Below are positions 35,576 through 48,757 of a stretch of DNA of 64,000 nt, piece by piece. This DNA is from Gavia stellata. Taxonomy: Eukaryota > Chordata > Aves > Gaviiformes > Gaviidae. Numbering within the stretch: the stretch's first letter is position 1; every line of letters starts with the position of its first letter. Both the position numbers and the translations under genes were made by a program. The notes under the pieces were generated by a model. That model ran no database searches. It worked only from the letters and a program-made list of their open reading frames with translations, and was not told the origin of the DNA. Where the stretch lies: contig NC_082597.1 of the NCBI RefSeq assembly GCF_030936135.1, forward strand, positions 76,862,495 through 76,926,494. The letters are read 5' to 3'.

Positions 35576-38500
35576 GGCCGGGCACCTCCGCTACCCGCTG
35601 CCGCTGCCCGCCCCGGCGCAGACCAGAGCATGCCGGGCCGGGGCGGCCCCTGAGAGGGAGGGAACTGCGCGCGCGTGGCGGGGCGTTGCCAGGGGCGGGG
35701 CTTCGCCGCGCGGAAGGGCGGTTGCAGTCGTTGGGCGCGACCGTTGGGCGGTGGCTCAGCACAGGGAGGGCGCGGGCGGTTTCCCGTCACCCCTGAGGGA
35801 AAGGACTCTGAGGGGGCTTTACTCTGCTGAGCAGGTGTGGGCTGCGCTTCTGCTTTGTTCTTCTCCTGCCCTTAAGCTTTAATAAAATCACAGCGTTTGT
35901 GGCGCGGTGCTGGCCACAAGGTTTTTGAGTTCCCCGGAGTTTCCCGATGAAGGTGTTTTTGGGAAGGCCCCAGCCGTAGCCTCTGAAGTGGGTTACAGGT
36001 GGGGTGTGAGGCACCAGCCGGGCTAACTGCCGGCCACAGCCACGGGAAATGCTCTTTTTGAGTTGTGTGTCCAGAGGAAAAACTGGCGCCGCACGTGATG
36101 CCAAACAATCATTTTTTAAATTAAAGCATTTTTTTTTTAACTGTGACAAGTGAATTTTAACGCTAGGCCTCTCTTTGGTATCTGTCAGCGTAAGAGGGAG
36201 GTGTGTTCTTTGCAAGTGCCTGGAGGAGGGAGGTGGCTTCCCAGTTATTTTTCTTGTGTAGTTTAGAAGACATTTCTAAGAAAACCCATTCCATCTCAGA
36301 TTTTGTAGGGAATAGCCTAAACCAGTTTAAGCTGTGGCTCCCTAAACATTACTGGTAGCTTTGGTCTCAGCTTAGGTATGGCTATAAAGCTACAAGAGCG
36401 AACCAAGGCATCTGACACCGCCGGCTGCTCGGGGCGCGGGCTGGGGCTTTGCTGTGCCTGCTGCTGTGGCTAGCTGAGAGCTGCTGTGGCTAGCCGAGAG
36501 CTGCGGCTGCTGCTGGGAGCACCTGCGCTGCTTCCTCTCCGGATTGTCTGCTCCAGGGACTGTGGAAACTGCTTTTCCTGCCAGCCTATTCTCAAATCAA
36601 GCCAGGACCTGACTTCAGCGCTGCTCCTGCTGACAGCACATCACTGTGCTGGGAGGGGTGTTCTACAGCCCTGGAAATAAAAGACAGGGTCTAGAAACAG
36701 GAATTTAGGGTCAGTAGCTGGTCAAGAAAGCCTTAAATTCATGGAGCGCAGTCAGTGGAGAATGTACATGAATGCCATGTTGAAGAAATACCTCTTTGCT
36801 CACTGCCCTGTCTTGTGTTGCTGGACTGGTGTCCTATGTAACTACCAAGAGCAGCAATCTGTCTCTCCACATAATCACAGAGTTATCAGGTGGATGGTCT
36901 GTAAATTAAAGTGCTGCAATAGCTTGGCCAGGCACAGAGAGAGTAGGAAGAGATTAAAAATTATGCCTATGTGCTGTAACTATACATCACCATTCTGCAC
37001 TTGAGGATCTAGCACAATCCTCAGGTTGGATATCTGAATAGTAAATGCAGGCAAATTACCCGCTTTGCCTGAGACCGTGTCTGCCTCACCACGTGCTGTG
37101 TTCCCACACTTCCTCAGCATAAAGGCATTACTAGGATGTTGCTAAGGAGACCTACCTGATTAAACAGCAGAAGATCAAAAAATAGTTGTATTTCCAGTGT
37201 TCCTTGACTGGGTTCCTGCCATGCTGCTCTGAGTTTTGAGGACGGTTTTGCTGATACTGTGGTTTGCAAAAGGAGGATGGCTGTGGTGGTGATCTTGCAC
37301 TAGTATTATAAAATGTGGAGACTAGATCACTAGATCACTTACCAGTCCTTACCGAATAGGTTCCCAGTGCCACCCTTCCCTCATTTCTGTCTTTGCCATG
37401 GACTCAGTACCTGATGGCATATTATATATGCACACGTGATACAGTTCTACACAGTCTGTGTTGAGCATATCAAGTTACATTACTTGGTTTTTTGCATAGA
37501 TTTTGCTCACTACACCCAATGTTGTCTCAAGTTGGGAGTGTTTACTGCTGCTAATTTGAATTGGTTGTTTGTTTACTTCTTTTTTGCCAGATTACTTTAT
37601 AAAAATAAGGAAGTTCCCAGAAAATATATAATAACAATTTTATAGTTAAGTCAAACTTTTTAGTTACCTAAAAAAAGAAAAGGTCAATCTTTCTTCCCTA
37701 GACAGGCCAAGTAAGAAAAGTGGGATGTATTTTCATTTCTTTGTTCAGTAGAGTCACACTGATCATGCTCTGTCCGGAGGCAAGGGGAAAGTGATCCTGC
37801 TCCAACATGAGATTTACATAATTCTTGTTCTTGCCAAGTGCAGGCAGGTGCTGCCTCAGTGCTTATTTGCACTTCCACCTCACTTTGGGTAGGAGTTCTG
37901 GCCACTGGCCAGCTGTACGTGGTTCCAGGCTGCTTGGGTGAGTTTGCAGGTCTGGAGGCAGGCTACGCTGTTGCTGATAAACTCCAAGTAGTAATACAAC
38001 ACAGTCAGAATCACTGGGGTTAAGGGTAGATAAGACCCTGAGACACAGAAGCAACTCTAAGTGGGCTATTCCCTGACTTTGCCCAACAGTTCACTAATGT
38101 GGTCTTATTCCACTGCTGTCCTTGGCAGCCTACCCCACTTTTTTGCTGGTTTTCCACAATAGGAGTAATTCCTGGAGCAGGGAGCAGAGTCGAGCACTCA
38201 CCACTCTCTCGTCACCGGCTTCAGCTGCCAGCTGCACAGAGAGGCTTTCAGGAGCAGTTGTTCCTACTCTGTGGCATACGTCACCTGTGATGCCAGAGCT
38301 GTAGCCCAGAGATACCACTGTCAGCCTTTCGTTATGAAAGCAGGTGTTTGTGGATCATCTTTGTAAAGAAAAAGTTACCACGGTATATTCGTCCGATGGT
38401 TTTCTTAGGAAGAATGACTGATTTACAGTGCCTGTACAATGCAGTCCTTACTCAGGCAAAATACTTTCTAAATTTAATGGGTTACTTCACATAGGTATTT

Positions 38501-40878
38501 ACAGAGAATGCAAAAAAATTCTCAGCAAGGCTGAGCTTACTAGCACTACCACAGTCTAAAATAAGAGGATTTAGCCTTCTGGCGCTATCTGTAGGGGGCC
38601 AATCCATGCAGCCCTTGTGCCTCTCTGTCACAGCAGTCCCAGTGACTTATCCACCACTACCTCATTTATTTCCTGCCCTGTAGCAGCCTGTAGCAGGAAT
38701 TTATCATGAGTTAGCATACATGAAGCAGCATTTGCCCCCAACAAACACAACTGGAGTTTTACAAATTTTTGTGAGTTTGGCAGTTTCTGGCTTTCTGGCT
38801 TTATCCAAATGTTTATGGCTGTCTGATCCCGATAGATCCGATGTGCATTCCTCACTTCATTTTCCCGTTGTTTCACGTTAGAACCTTCCTCTTTGGCAGC
38901 ATGTCATGGAAACCTTCTCCCGAAGACAGGTAGGGATGTAAGGGGCAGAAGAGACTCTCAGCATAATAAAAAGGAGATGAAGGGACATATTTCTGGTGCA
39001 TTTTACAATAAATGCTGTAATATGTTACCAAAGAAACCATTTGCTTTCAGATAACTTTCTCAACAGTAAAACTAGAACTTCTAAGCATGGAAAGCTGAGA
39101 TGGGGGCTTAGATGAGAAGAACATAATTTGCTGTAAATACTTTATCATAGCTGTATCTGTGAGCCTAAGACCTCATAGATGCTGTTAGAAGAATGCAAAA
39201 TGTATTATTCTGCATCAAAATAGCAGTGATTGTGAGTAGCTTTTGCTTACCTGCTTTTGTGGACAGGTATATTTTTGGGAAGGCACTGCATCCCTCTAAC
39301 TGCAAGAACCCCCAAACCAGTAAACTAGAATCTTGTACTCTAATATGCATTGTCATGACTGCTGAGTGGCTTTCGCCCTTGTATGCAGATACTTCATACT
39401 TCATTACCAGTAATTAATTTAACTTCCAATGACCATTAGGAGCTTTTGAGCTCAGCTTTTCTGTGTCTTTGATAGGTGCTGACTTTTCCTATTACTCCTT
39501 TAAAGCTCTGAAGCTATAAAGACAGCTGGCACCATCTGTAGTCTGATAAAAGTGATACTGTATCTTCTTGGAGTGTAATGAGGATAACTGCCCCTATTAC
39601 CTAGATGGAGTGCTACTAGCTGAAAAAGGCAGTAATTGATTTTTTGCAGCCAGTCAGAACGTAGCTGTTTCTCTCTTTATGCCTTTCAAACCTGTCAGTG
39701 ACACCAATAGTCATCAGTCATAATGATGGTATTTATATCATTTACAACATATACAAAATCAGTGGAGCATACTGTCATATGATAAATGCTTTCTCTTAAC
39801 AAGATAAACTGCTTACACGACAGTATCAGCAGAATACCACGCACCGTGCTGGTATATGAGGTCGCCCATCTGTTCTACAGTAGGTGGCTGCTGTACCGTT
39901 TACAACGCTCCGCAGGCTGTGCTCATCTCCTAACAAGCACTGCTGAGTGGCAACCCTGTTACCAAGGGTTATCAGTTGAATTAGTAACATCCGTGCTTTG
40001 TCTGGTCTAGTGTGCAGTGTACTCTTAATGACAACTTGCGCTTCTTCTTAAACTGCAAAAGATTATTTAAATCAGATCTAACTGAGCTACTGATGTCACT
40101 ACAGATAGTCTATTTTCTGTGAGCCTGTCATCATCCATTTTCATCATTACCAGCATCAGGAGTTTCACTTGGGCCAGTGATTGTACAAATTCTACTTGCT
40201 TTGTGATCTTGGACTGTGAAAGCGTAACTATCGTGATAAAATTCAGCAGCAAGGAGGGCCTGGGCAAATACACTTTTTCTATAGCAAGGCTAGAGGGGGA
40301 AGGGCGCTTCTGATCTCTCTTTAAATCATCATTTTGGGTGCAAGCATAGTTTCTTCTCAACCTAGTCTTTAGCAGGAGAAGCAAAGCAGCCAGTGAGTTT
40401 GGAAGTCGCCACTCTTTGCGGCAGCTTGTGGTGGGATAGCCCATCAGGCCACCAGTGGAAGAGAGCTTCCTTCCTCTTTCTTTCTTTCTTTGAGGCAGTT
40501 TCTCAATAGAGGGAAAGGGCACCTGCACGATGTACACACAGTAACGTCAGAGTTATTTGAAGAAATGGTTAAAGGTCCTGAAGGGATGTTGGTGATGTGG
40601 TGCTTTGCTGTAGCCAGGATTTTCAGATAGCTCTGAAAAATTCTCCTCGAAGTGTATTTGGAAGCAATGTAACTCAGTGTCCCAGCACTCACAAACTCCA
40701 GTTGTTCGATGAGAAAGAAAAAGCTCTCTTGCCTAAGGATGAAAATTAGACTGAAACATGTAAACGCTATCAAAAAAGAGAAGATCTCTTCTGATTCCTG
40801 TCTACATTACACAGGTGCGTGGAGCCTTTTCCGTGTAGACAAATAAATGGCAGGCAGGGGTATCCATTCCATTTTACA
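35576..40878. other. Intergenic region between TTLL12 and SCUBE1
   Basis: This includes the TTLL12 upstream CpG island to about 36.1 kb, then about 4.8 kb of ordinary sequence. The only structured item noticed is a 2 x 20-bp tandem repeat at 36461-36500. The longest open frame (40067-40537, minus) has no recognisable motif. I see no conserved protein, RNA gene or transposon. The end point depends on where the SCUBE1 transcript stops. Confidence 0.6.
36461..36500 (+). repeat. Tandem repeat, 2 x 20 bp
   Basis: CTGCTGTGGCTAGCTGAGAG is followed directly by CTGCTGTGGCTAGCCGAGAG with one base different. A CTGCGGCTGCTGCTG run follows. Confidence 0.9.
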
Positions 40879-43107
40879 TTTATTATGAAAGTGATTTTCA
40901 CAAAAGTTTTATTACATGCTTCATTTTGAGCTTTGACATAGAAATCAAAGCTATTAATATACAGAGGCAAAAGGAAATGTATTTTCTTATAAGGTACATT
41001 TACAACAACATTTTCTACTACAAATCTGACAGTATTGTTAAAATATTGGTAAAGCTTAGACCACTGTATTTTCTTTTCTAAGTATCAGATTTTGTACAGT
41101 TATTCACTATCTTTGCTCTAAACTATCATGGTACATTTCATATGGAAATAGCTGTTTGTACATAATTTACATTGGTAATAAAGCTTAGAAGTCCCAGCAG
41201 CATCTACAAGGGTTTAGTTCAAAATGTCACTTGTGCCCACTGATTTACATGGAGCAAATTGGTACAGAAGCCAGTATTACACTCCAGGTATTTTCCCCCG
41301 AAATCTAGTCTACCAGAAATTCCTGCTTAACAGATGATGGACATGATCATAGTGAACTTCATGCAGGTGAAACAACCACTGACCTCTGTGGCAGTTTTGC
41401 CTAAAAAAGGTTCTACAATCCCATCCGAGGTTTTATCACTTCCACTGCTACCTAGGCACACAGAGATACCATACCTTTCTTTGTCTTTATACTCTATTTG
41501 GGTGTAATCTTTTGACTTCCCTTTTATTTCTGAATTTTGTGTTGTTTCTTATCCTAACAATGGAAGAAGAACTAGCACTGACTTTAAAATACATATTCTT
41601 TATATGTTACAAAGATGGTAAGCACTTCAGAATGACTTGAGAGTCAATTTATGAAAATTAGCAGGTTAAATTGCCCCAGAATACTCTTCCTATGATGCCA
41701 GTGAGACTGCAGAAGTAACAGGAGCAGTACTCTGGAAGGATGAATCTGACTACTGACCACATCCAACCCAGTCTCCTAAAGTACCTTTTTAATGATCGTG
41801 TTGAGTATCTGCTGCTGTCAATGCAAATTAATGGCCTTTCTAAGGTATAAAACATAGAAAACAATATTTACAAAATAATTTTAATTAAAAAAAGTAACAA
41901 AAACAAACTCTAAAAAAGATATTTTCACAATCATTAAAATAAAGTTTAATTAAGCCAAGCCACTTCTTTTTCTAGATACTGAGAAATTCAGCTAAAATTT
42001 AATTGCAATTGTTTGTATATCTTTAAACTTGTTATCTCCGCTTTCTGAATACAGATGGTTTAAATTATTACATCTAAAAGTACTTCTGTACATTTTACTC
42101 TTGTATATTACACATTAATTTTATAGATTAAAAGCTTAGTGATGAAACAGAATAAATAAATGAAATAACAAACTGGAATTTTGTATATTCAGATACTTAG
42201 ATAATATTTTTTTGACATTAAGAGTTTATTTCCCAGTCTGTTTCTATTCAGATGAAAAATGTTATGATAAAACATGAGACTTCTCTCTGAATCCAAGTCT
42301 CACACTGAGGAATAAGTTTATATTACCTTACAGAAATTTCCCTTCTTCCATAAATTCTTCTGGGAGACAAAAGTTGTTTTTTTTTTCCCCAAGTGCTTAC
42401 AATAGTCTCTCATCCTAGAAAACTATTTCATTAAAGTCTCAAAGTATTGTGAGTCAATAGAACTTCTCCAGTTACTACCATCCCTATCAATCAGTGGTTT
42501 TAAACTATGAAAAAAATGCAACTGCTTGAGCTCATGACACAGGTACAAGTAACGGCCTGTGTTGCTCAGTCCCAGCATTAGAAAAGGGAAAATCCAGACC
42601 CCTGAGGTGGCTGAGAAATTTGCCACTGGATTCAGTTGTTGAAGATTTCACTCCAGCTTCTTTTTTAAGAGCACTCAAAGGTATCCGGAGTCCGGACATG
42701 GGAACTGTCACAGAGCAGTTAGGTTTTGCTGGCAAAGACCTGTCAGCAGTTCCTGTATAAGAATCATACCACTACTTTTGCTCCTGATATTTGTAACTTG
42801 TTATCCATGGGATTAAAACTGTGTTGTTTATAGATAAGACTGACCTGAGAAATTTGAATCTGTTGGGCATGCTTACAGAGGGGCATGGGGTGGGGTTTGA
42901 CTTGCCTCTTTGAATGTTTAATGCACGTAAGCATGTTTCTCGTTCATGTGGCATCATCCTTGCGTTCGGCTTACAGACAGAGGACCACAGCTGAGCTGTG
43001 CTTTTTCAAAACCAGCTAACAACTCAGAATGCGGACTCTGAAAACTCTGTGACCAAGCCTGTGTTTATTTAAGCTAGTCTAAAACTAAGCTAAACTTAAA
43101 CTAAACC

Positions 43108-43132
43108 TAGCTTACTAAGTAATAGTAAGCTA
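43108..43132. repeat. Inverted repeat in a CTAA-rich patch
   Basis: TAGCTTACTA, a 5-nt loop AGTAA, then TAGTAAGCTA: a perfect 10-bp stem. It lies in a patch (about 43071-43136) made largely of AAGCTA, CTAAAC and TAAGC words. On the SCUBE1 strand this could be a hairpin in the 3' UTR. Confidence 0.8.
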
Positions 43133-45292
43133 AGTCATACCCTAGTATGAAGCTGATGTGTAGAAAAGATCAGTCTAGATAGTCAGTAGTTATAACACAC
43201 TGTGATTTAACTTTATTCTATGGGGGAGGCACAATGAGGAAATAAATTTCTTTTGAAAAGTTGGTCTTTAGGTAAAAATCTAATGTATGATGGCAGAAGG
43301 AAGGCAGGGCAAGAAAACGGGCTGAAAGAAGACTTCAGCAGCTTTAAATACAGTTTTGGTCAGCAGAATAAATCTTGCTATCGCAGGCAAGATGCAGGTG
43401 GCAATCTATTGAACACCGAATCCCGATGCTTCCTGTACTCAAGTGACACACAGAGACACCTTGCCCACAGCAATCACTAACGAGCGCTTTCACTTCATGA
43501 CTTAAAGCTTGATTAGCAACTCCTGATTGTTGCAGTCTCCTGGACTGCAGCAGGTATGCAGGCAGTGATTTGGTGGCACATGAGAATGTTTAGGGTTGAT
43601 TCACCACCACCTCACAAAAAGTAAGTGCAGTATTTAAAGCAGAAGGAGAGGCTTAAAATGGTAAGTGCTACAGGTGCAGCTTTTCAGCATACAGGCATTT
43701 GCAAACTGAAAATAAAAAGCTCAGTTTGTGACATGGAATTGGGCAATTACAAATGGACACTTCTTCAGCCTTCCTGTAATAACACATAAACATGTTGTTG
43801 CACCTATCCTGCATACAACATGTAATTCTGTAAGAACAGATACAGGGCTGTATTTATTGAATATGTTTAAATGCAGTATTTCATGTTTAGGGTAAAAGCC
43901 AGAATTTTATATTCTGCGATGTATTGACTCATTTCATGAAGCTGGTTTTCTTAAAGGCGGCCATATTTCTCCTTGTATGGTTTTTGATTCCCAAATGTGT
44001 CTAGGTCTTCTCCATAGAGGAAGACATTCCTTGTTGTACTGTAATTGTATAGTAGGAATAAGTTCTCTGACTTCTGACAATGAAAACATCCTATATCTAT
44101 ATTAACAAATGAAGAGCTGAGCTCACCTTCCATTTGGTGACCACCAGTTTCTGTAACTATAAACCTAGTATGAAAGTCAAACCATTTTTAACTTTTAGAG
44201 CTGATGTAAAAATTCTGTGCTGTTGCACAAATCAGCTGAAATCCATTCAGACAGTCCTATATGCCACTTGTTGTTACTTATTACATTAGAAATTTGCACA
44301 TCCAAGAGCATTTCTATGCAGAGCTGCAAACATTCAAACCTGACTCATTTTCTAAATATACCACATATGAAACCCCTATATATTCAGAAGCATTTCACTG
44401 TATACTTCTGAAGGCCAAATTATTCTTTCTTTCACTGCTCTCAGCAACACAAAGTCTGCATTTGCTACAGAAGTCCCTGAGCGCCCTGTCCTGACTGTGG
44501 AGTCCATGCCCTGCCATGGCTCCGGGGAAGATGAGCTAACACACAATCTCAGGTTGTCTGTCAGGATGAACCAGACAAAACCCTGGTTTTGTCTGATGTG
44601 GCTGTAAGTCAGGGCAAGTTGTACCAGAGCGAAATGCAGCTATTCCCTCCTGTATTCACCTCTCACAGCCCTACCAAGGTCCCACCAACAGCAGCCACAA
44701 CTGGGAAATGTCCCCCTCGTAGTCGCTCTCTGGGACTGGATTCCCCATGTAGCTAAGAACCTAGAAAATGTTACAGTGCTGCCAGTGGTTTCTGGACTCA
44801 TGAGGCAATTACTTTCAGACCTGTTCCAGAGAGGAACAGGGCTTGTCCTGCTTGGCACCAGTGTCGTACAGTGGTATTATGTCCAAATGTGTGGGTTATT
44901 AAGCAAAAATTTTAGCAAGGATTTTACTAAACTCACTGCACAGCATCAGGTTCCAAAGTTTGCTTACGGAAGTCTGAAATACTAAAGATCGCTGTAAATT
45001 GTACACTTATACATGACTGAGTACCTAAAAAGATTTTTGCTTTGTTAAGGTTTAATTTTTTTCTACGAATTACTCCTGTTAAGGAAAAAAAATACATGTA
45101 ACTTTTTTTTTTTGTTCCAGGCATGCACTGAATCTGGGGCTGATGATATGTTCTCCTTTGAATGCCCACCTTTAGTACCCCATAATGAATATTTAATAAA
45201 AGTAGTTTCAACATCCTCACAAAAAGTTAGGTATAACAGAGCCTTTAAAAAAGGACTTTTATGGAGATGTTACATTTTGAAATGAGGGTTAA

Positions 45293-45311
45293 TATATAAA
45301 TATATATATAT
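45293..45311 (+). repeat. (TA)n microsatellite
   Basis: A short AT-alternating run. A second similar patch occurs at about 46541-46560. Both are in the inferred SCUBE1 3' region. Confidence 0.75.
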
Positions 45312-47383
45312 TAAAGAGAAAGCTTGTCAAAGACCTAAGATCCATGAGTGAAGAAAATAATTTGTTAGACCCTAAGTTGAAACTGTTCAGGCATAGAAAG
45401 AAAAAAAGTTTTACTCTTCAACAGAAAAGGAAAGAAGGCAAGCAAAATTACAAGATGGCTAAGTAGAAAAACTCAACAGAATGCTTAAGTTGTCTCTTAG
45501 AAATGGAATTTTCAACCACTTGTAGCCAACAGAAAACAACTTTGAAAATTTAAACAGTACTTCGTCAAAGAAATAAAAAGTGTAAGAAGTTAACCATAAC
45601 CACCCTTAATGTATGTCTTTGAGAGCATCCAAGGGTATGTTAAACTACAGGGCAGATATGCAAAAAGACTGCAGTGAAGCAAAACTGTATGTTAGTCTTT
45701 TTCTGAAAGGATGCTGGCGTGATAGTTAACTTCTCCATGTAATAAACTTGTAGGATCAAAAGGGAAAATGATACACAAGAGGAAGGGACTTAAAAGTAAA
45801 GAGGCTGAAATACTAATAAAAAAAGCTACTCGCTCATTGAAATTAGCTCCTGTGCCAGGAAATCGCAGGAAACACAGGATTTATCATCATCTCAACCCAC
45901 CAGTACCTGTCACTCGGTGAGGAAGGCCTGACCACGGGGCTAATGCTTTCTTGCAGACCATACAGTCCCTGTGGTTGATGGGCACCGTAGTTGCAAATTT
46001 GTGATAAAAGGGAGCACTGGGTCTTTGAAATCTGCAGGGCCTGCCCTCCAACTCAGCTGCAAAACTGTGTCCTGCGCACCCCCTCAGCCCCCTTAGAGTC
46101 TGGGCCTGGGACACAGATCTGTTCCCAGCGTTTTAGAGATGGCAGGTCCAACAAAAACTCCTCCTTGGTGAGCTCCTCTCACGTGTGTCGTCCTCAGGGG
46201 TAACTCTGTTGGTCTGCATGTGAGGGGTGCCCAAGGAAGAGGCAATAGCTGACCCTTTACTGGACAGCACTTGCATCTTAACTGATGTTATTTTTCCTGG
46301 AATAATGTATGTTGAAAGAGATTGTCCCAGAGTAAACCATTATCCAGCATTACAAAACTCCAAAAGGCTTCAGTTTGGTGTTAACGGAAGTGACAAGCAC
46401 GTGGAGAAGTCATTTAATCATCTAAGCAAAGTTACAAATAGATATGAGTAAATAGGGTGTGTGGGAGTAAAGACTTAAGCATGAGTAATATTTACAGTAA
46501 CTAAAGATAACATTACTAATGTGCCCACAAATAGAAGTATATATTTATATATTTATATATTGTACTTAATTAGATGCTCTATTAACGGAAAGAAAAACAA
46601 GACTACTACTATTGTTGTTCATTTCTCACCTATCCTATTGTAAATGCCTTCAAAGGAACCAACTGGTGTATGGAAATCCAGAGCTAAATCTGTTTCAATG
46701 AAGTAATTGACAGTGGCAAACCTCTGAAGCAGTTTAGAACAGAACAGATAAAAACATTGGGACATTAGAGCGTGGGACTCAATATCATGTAATTCATAAA
46801 AAAAATTATACATCTATTTCTTTTTTTTTTACTTTCTTCTTTTTTTCCCTTTTGATTTCTACTTGGACAGAGGTTCCACGAAGCCACAAATGAGAAATAA
46901 CAAAATTTAGATTGTTTTGTTTTCTTCTAAAGATTCAAATATAAACTTCCAGTGCAATTCAAAATCCAAATATTATTTATACTACATACTTCTTTCTACA
47001 ACAGAACTTATCTGCAGGTAGTTTAATCAGATTTGAATAGATTCCTTCTTTGCTTTGACGTAAGTTACTGTTGATGTAAAATAAAAAGCTAGAAAGAATA
47101 TTTTCTACATCATGTCATTTCAAATGGAAATTGAAGACACACTAGTGCAGACACAAATTTGGATCTTCAACTAGATGCACTCAGGGATGCACAATTTTTT
47201 TGTAGTAAAAATCCCATTCAGAACATTGGCTTTTAACGATTATAAAATATTATAGGTATTCTTCAATATACAATTGAAAACAAAGACTGCAAAAAAGAGC
47301 CTTCAAATTAGCAAATGTTTCTACTATGGAGGAAAGACAATATTTGACAGAATGCAAAGTAACCCAAATTGAATACCACTAGA

Positions 47384-47536
<153 letters not shown>

Positions 47537-48677
47537 CTATGGGAGACAACATATATATTAGATAAAAATAGGGTTTGGATTTAAGTTTCTGCACAACTTT
47601 CAAAATTAAAGAACAACATCAGGGTTTTTTTTTGCGAAACTTGATTCTGGGTAAAACAGAGTAAGGAAACCACTCCATGTTGCTGTGGATTAATCTTTCT
47701 ACTGTGCTGGATGTTTTTTTGCAATTAGCATTCTTGGAAGGTCCTGAACTGAGAGGGTAGCAGCTGGGTTAACCACAAATGGGCTGCAGAAGTTAGGCAT
47801 TGGAATTGCAAACTGCCTCTGACTGCCCTTCCAGCCTGTTTCACGCTGTTGTCCAGGGCCTCCCCTCCACGAACAAGAGATAAGGCTGGTCTTCAGTGAT
47901 GCTGAGCTCTTTAAGGACCTTCTCCTGTACCTTGGTAAAGCCTCGATTCAGAGCCTCCGCTGAGCCTGTGCCTGATCATATACACTGGAGTTAAGACGCA
48001 AGCGACCCAAAGCTCTAGTGACAGAATACTGGCAGGGCTGGGGCAGGGATGGCCAGGGAGGGTGGCTGTTAATCAGTTCCTGTCCTTCCAAGCCACACAT
48101 TTACATGGCTGAATTTTGCCTTCTGAACAGCCTTTTTTCAGTTTTAATTACTTAGTTGTTTATAGGTGGCAGCCCAGCAGCCTTCTTCCACAATTCTCTC
48201 CGATGTGTTGCTTGTGCCTTTGGAAAACCATTTCACGGACAGCTTACAATGCTACATTATGGCTATGTCTTGTTGAGGCAGGACAGTGATTTAGGTAAAT
48301 ACATTTTTTAATGCACAGGAAATTCTAACTTAATGACTCATTTAAACACATGCCAGACTGAGGCTGAAGAAGCCTCTTCAAACAATAGGTTCTTCATTCT
48401 TGGCTGACTAGTTTCTCTAACATACAATCATGTTAGCTTACATTTAATTTAGTTACCGATTCAGCAAAGGATGTACACATGTGCTCAGCCCAGCTGAGCT
48501 ACTGATTTTGTGCTGCTCCAAATACTGGGATAAACCTCAGAAGACAGAGAATTTAATTTGGGGTCAACACTTGAGGTTTAAATATTATGACCCTATCAGG
48601 GTAATGAGAACTATCTTGGGAAAATACTTAGTAAAAGGAATTGCTGGTTAGCCTCAGATAAAGCAGCACTTTCTTAC

Positions 48678-48757
48678 CTTTAGAATTTCTTGATGATTTT
48701 CTGATGCATATAAACGTCCATCTCGAACAATGTCTTCTATTAGTTGTTGGTAATCCT
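48678..48757 (-). CDS. SCUBE1: SCUBE1 penultimate coding exon
   Basis: An 80-nt exon encoding (E)[19 protein letters not shown] then NHQEILK. The acceptor is TTTTGCAG and the donor is AAG|GTAAGA. The first two bases complete the glutamate codon begun in the upstream exon. It forms the link between the CUB domain and the C-terminal tail. Confidence 0.96.

Larger units (their letters stand above)
35130..36080. promoter_or_regulatory. TTLL12: CpG island over the TTLL12 promoter and exon 1
   Basis: The stretch is much richer in G, C and CpG than its AT-rich surroundings, most strongly at 35360-35800. It covers exon 1, the first few hundred bases of intron 1 and the upstream region. Upstream of the ATG there are GC boxes, for example AGGGGCGGGGCT at 35691-35702, and a CGTTGGGCG motif repeated at 35729-35737 and 35742-35750. 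There is no TATA box, which fits a housekeeping-type dispersed start. Boundaries are by eye. A divergent transcript is possible, but none was recognised. Confidence 0.8.
40879..47383 (-). other. SCUBE1: Possible long SCUBE1 3' UTR and downstream sequence
   Basis: Downstream of the SCUBE1 stop codon there are about 6.5 kb with no coding exon. The AT content is high, especially at 41.8-42.3 kb, and AATAAA signals on the minus strand are frequent. Two adjacent ones at 40908-40913 and 40879-40884 are possible distal ends. SCUBE1 mRNAs in mammals have long 3' UTRs. How far this one extends cannot be decided from sequence alone. No transposon was recognised here. Confidence 0.35.

Noticed and set aside
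35287-35882. Overlapping plus-strand open frames of 169 and 102 codons in the CpG island
   Set aside because: GC-rich DNA gives long open frames by chance. They are antisense to TTLL12 exon 1 and the peptides are low-complexity Arg/Pro/Ala. Part of the sequence is simply the palindrome read on the other strand.
40067-40537. 156-codon minus-strand open frame between TTLL12 and SCUBE1
   Set aside because: No recognisable domain, a composition typical of translated noncoding DNA, and no supporting splice or promoter structure.
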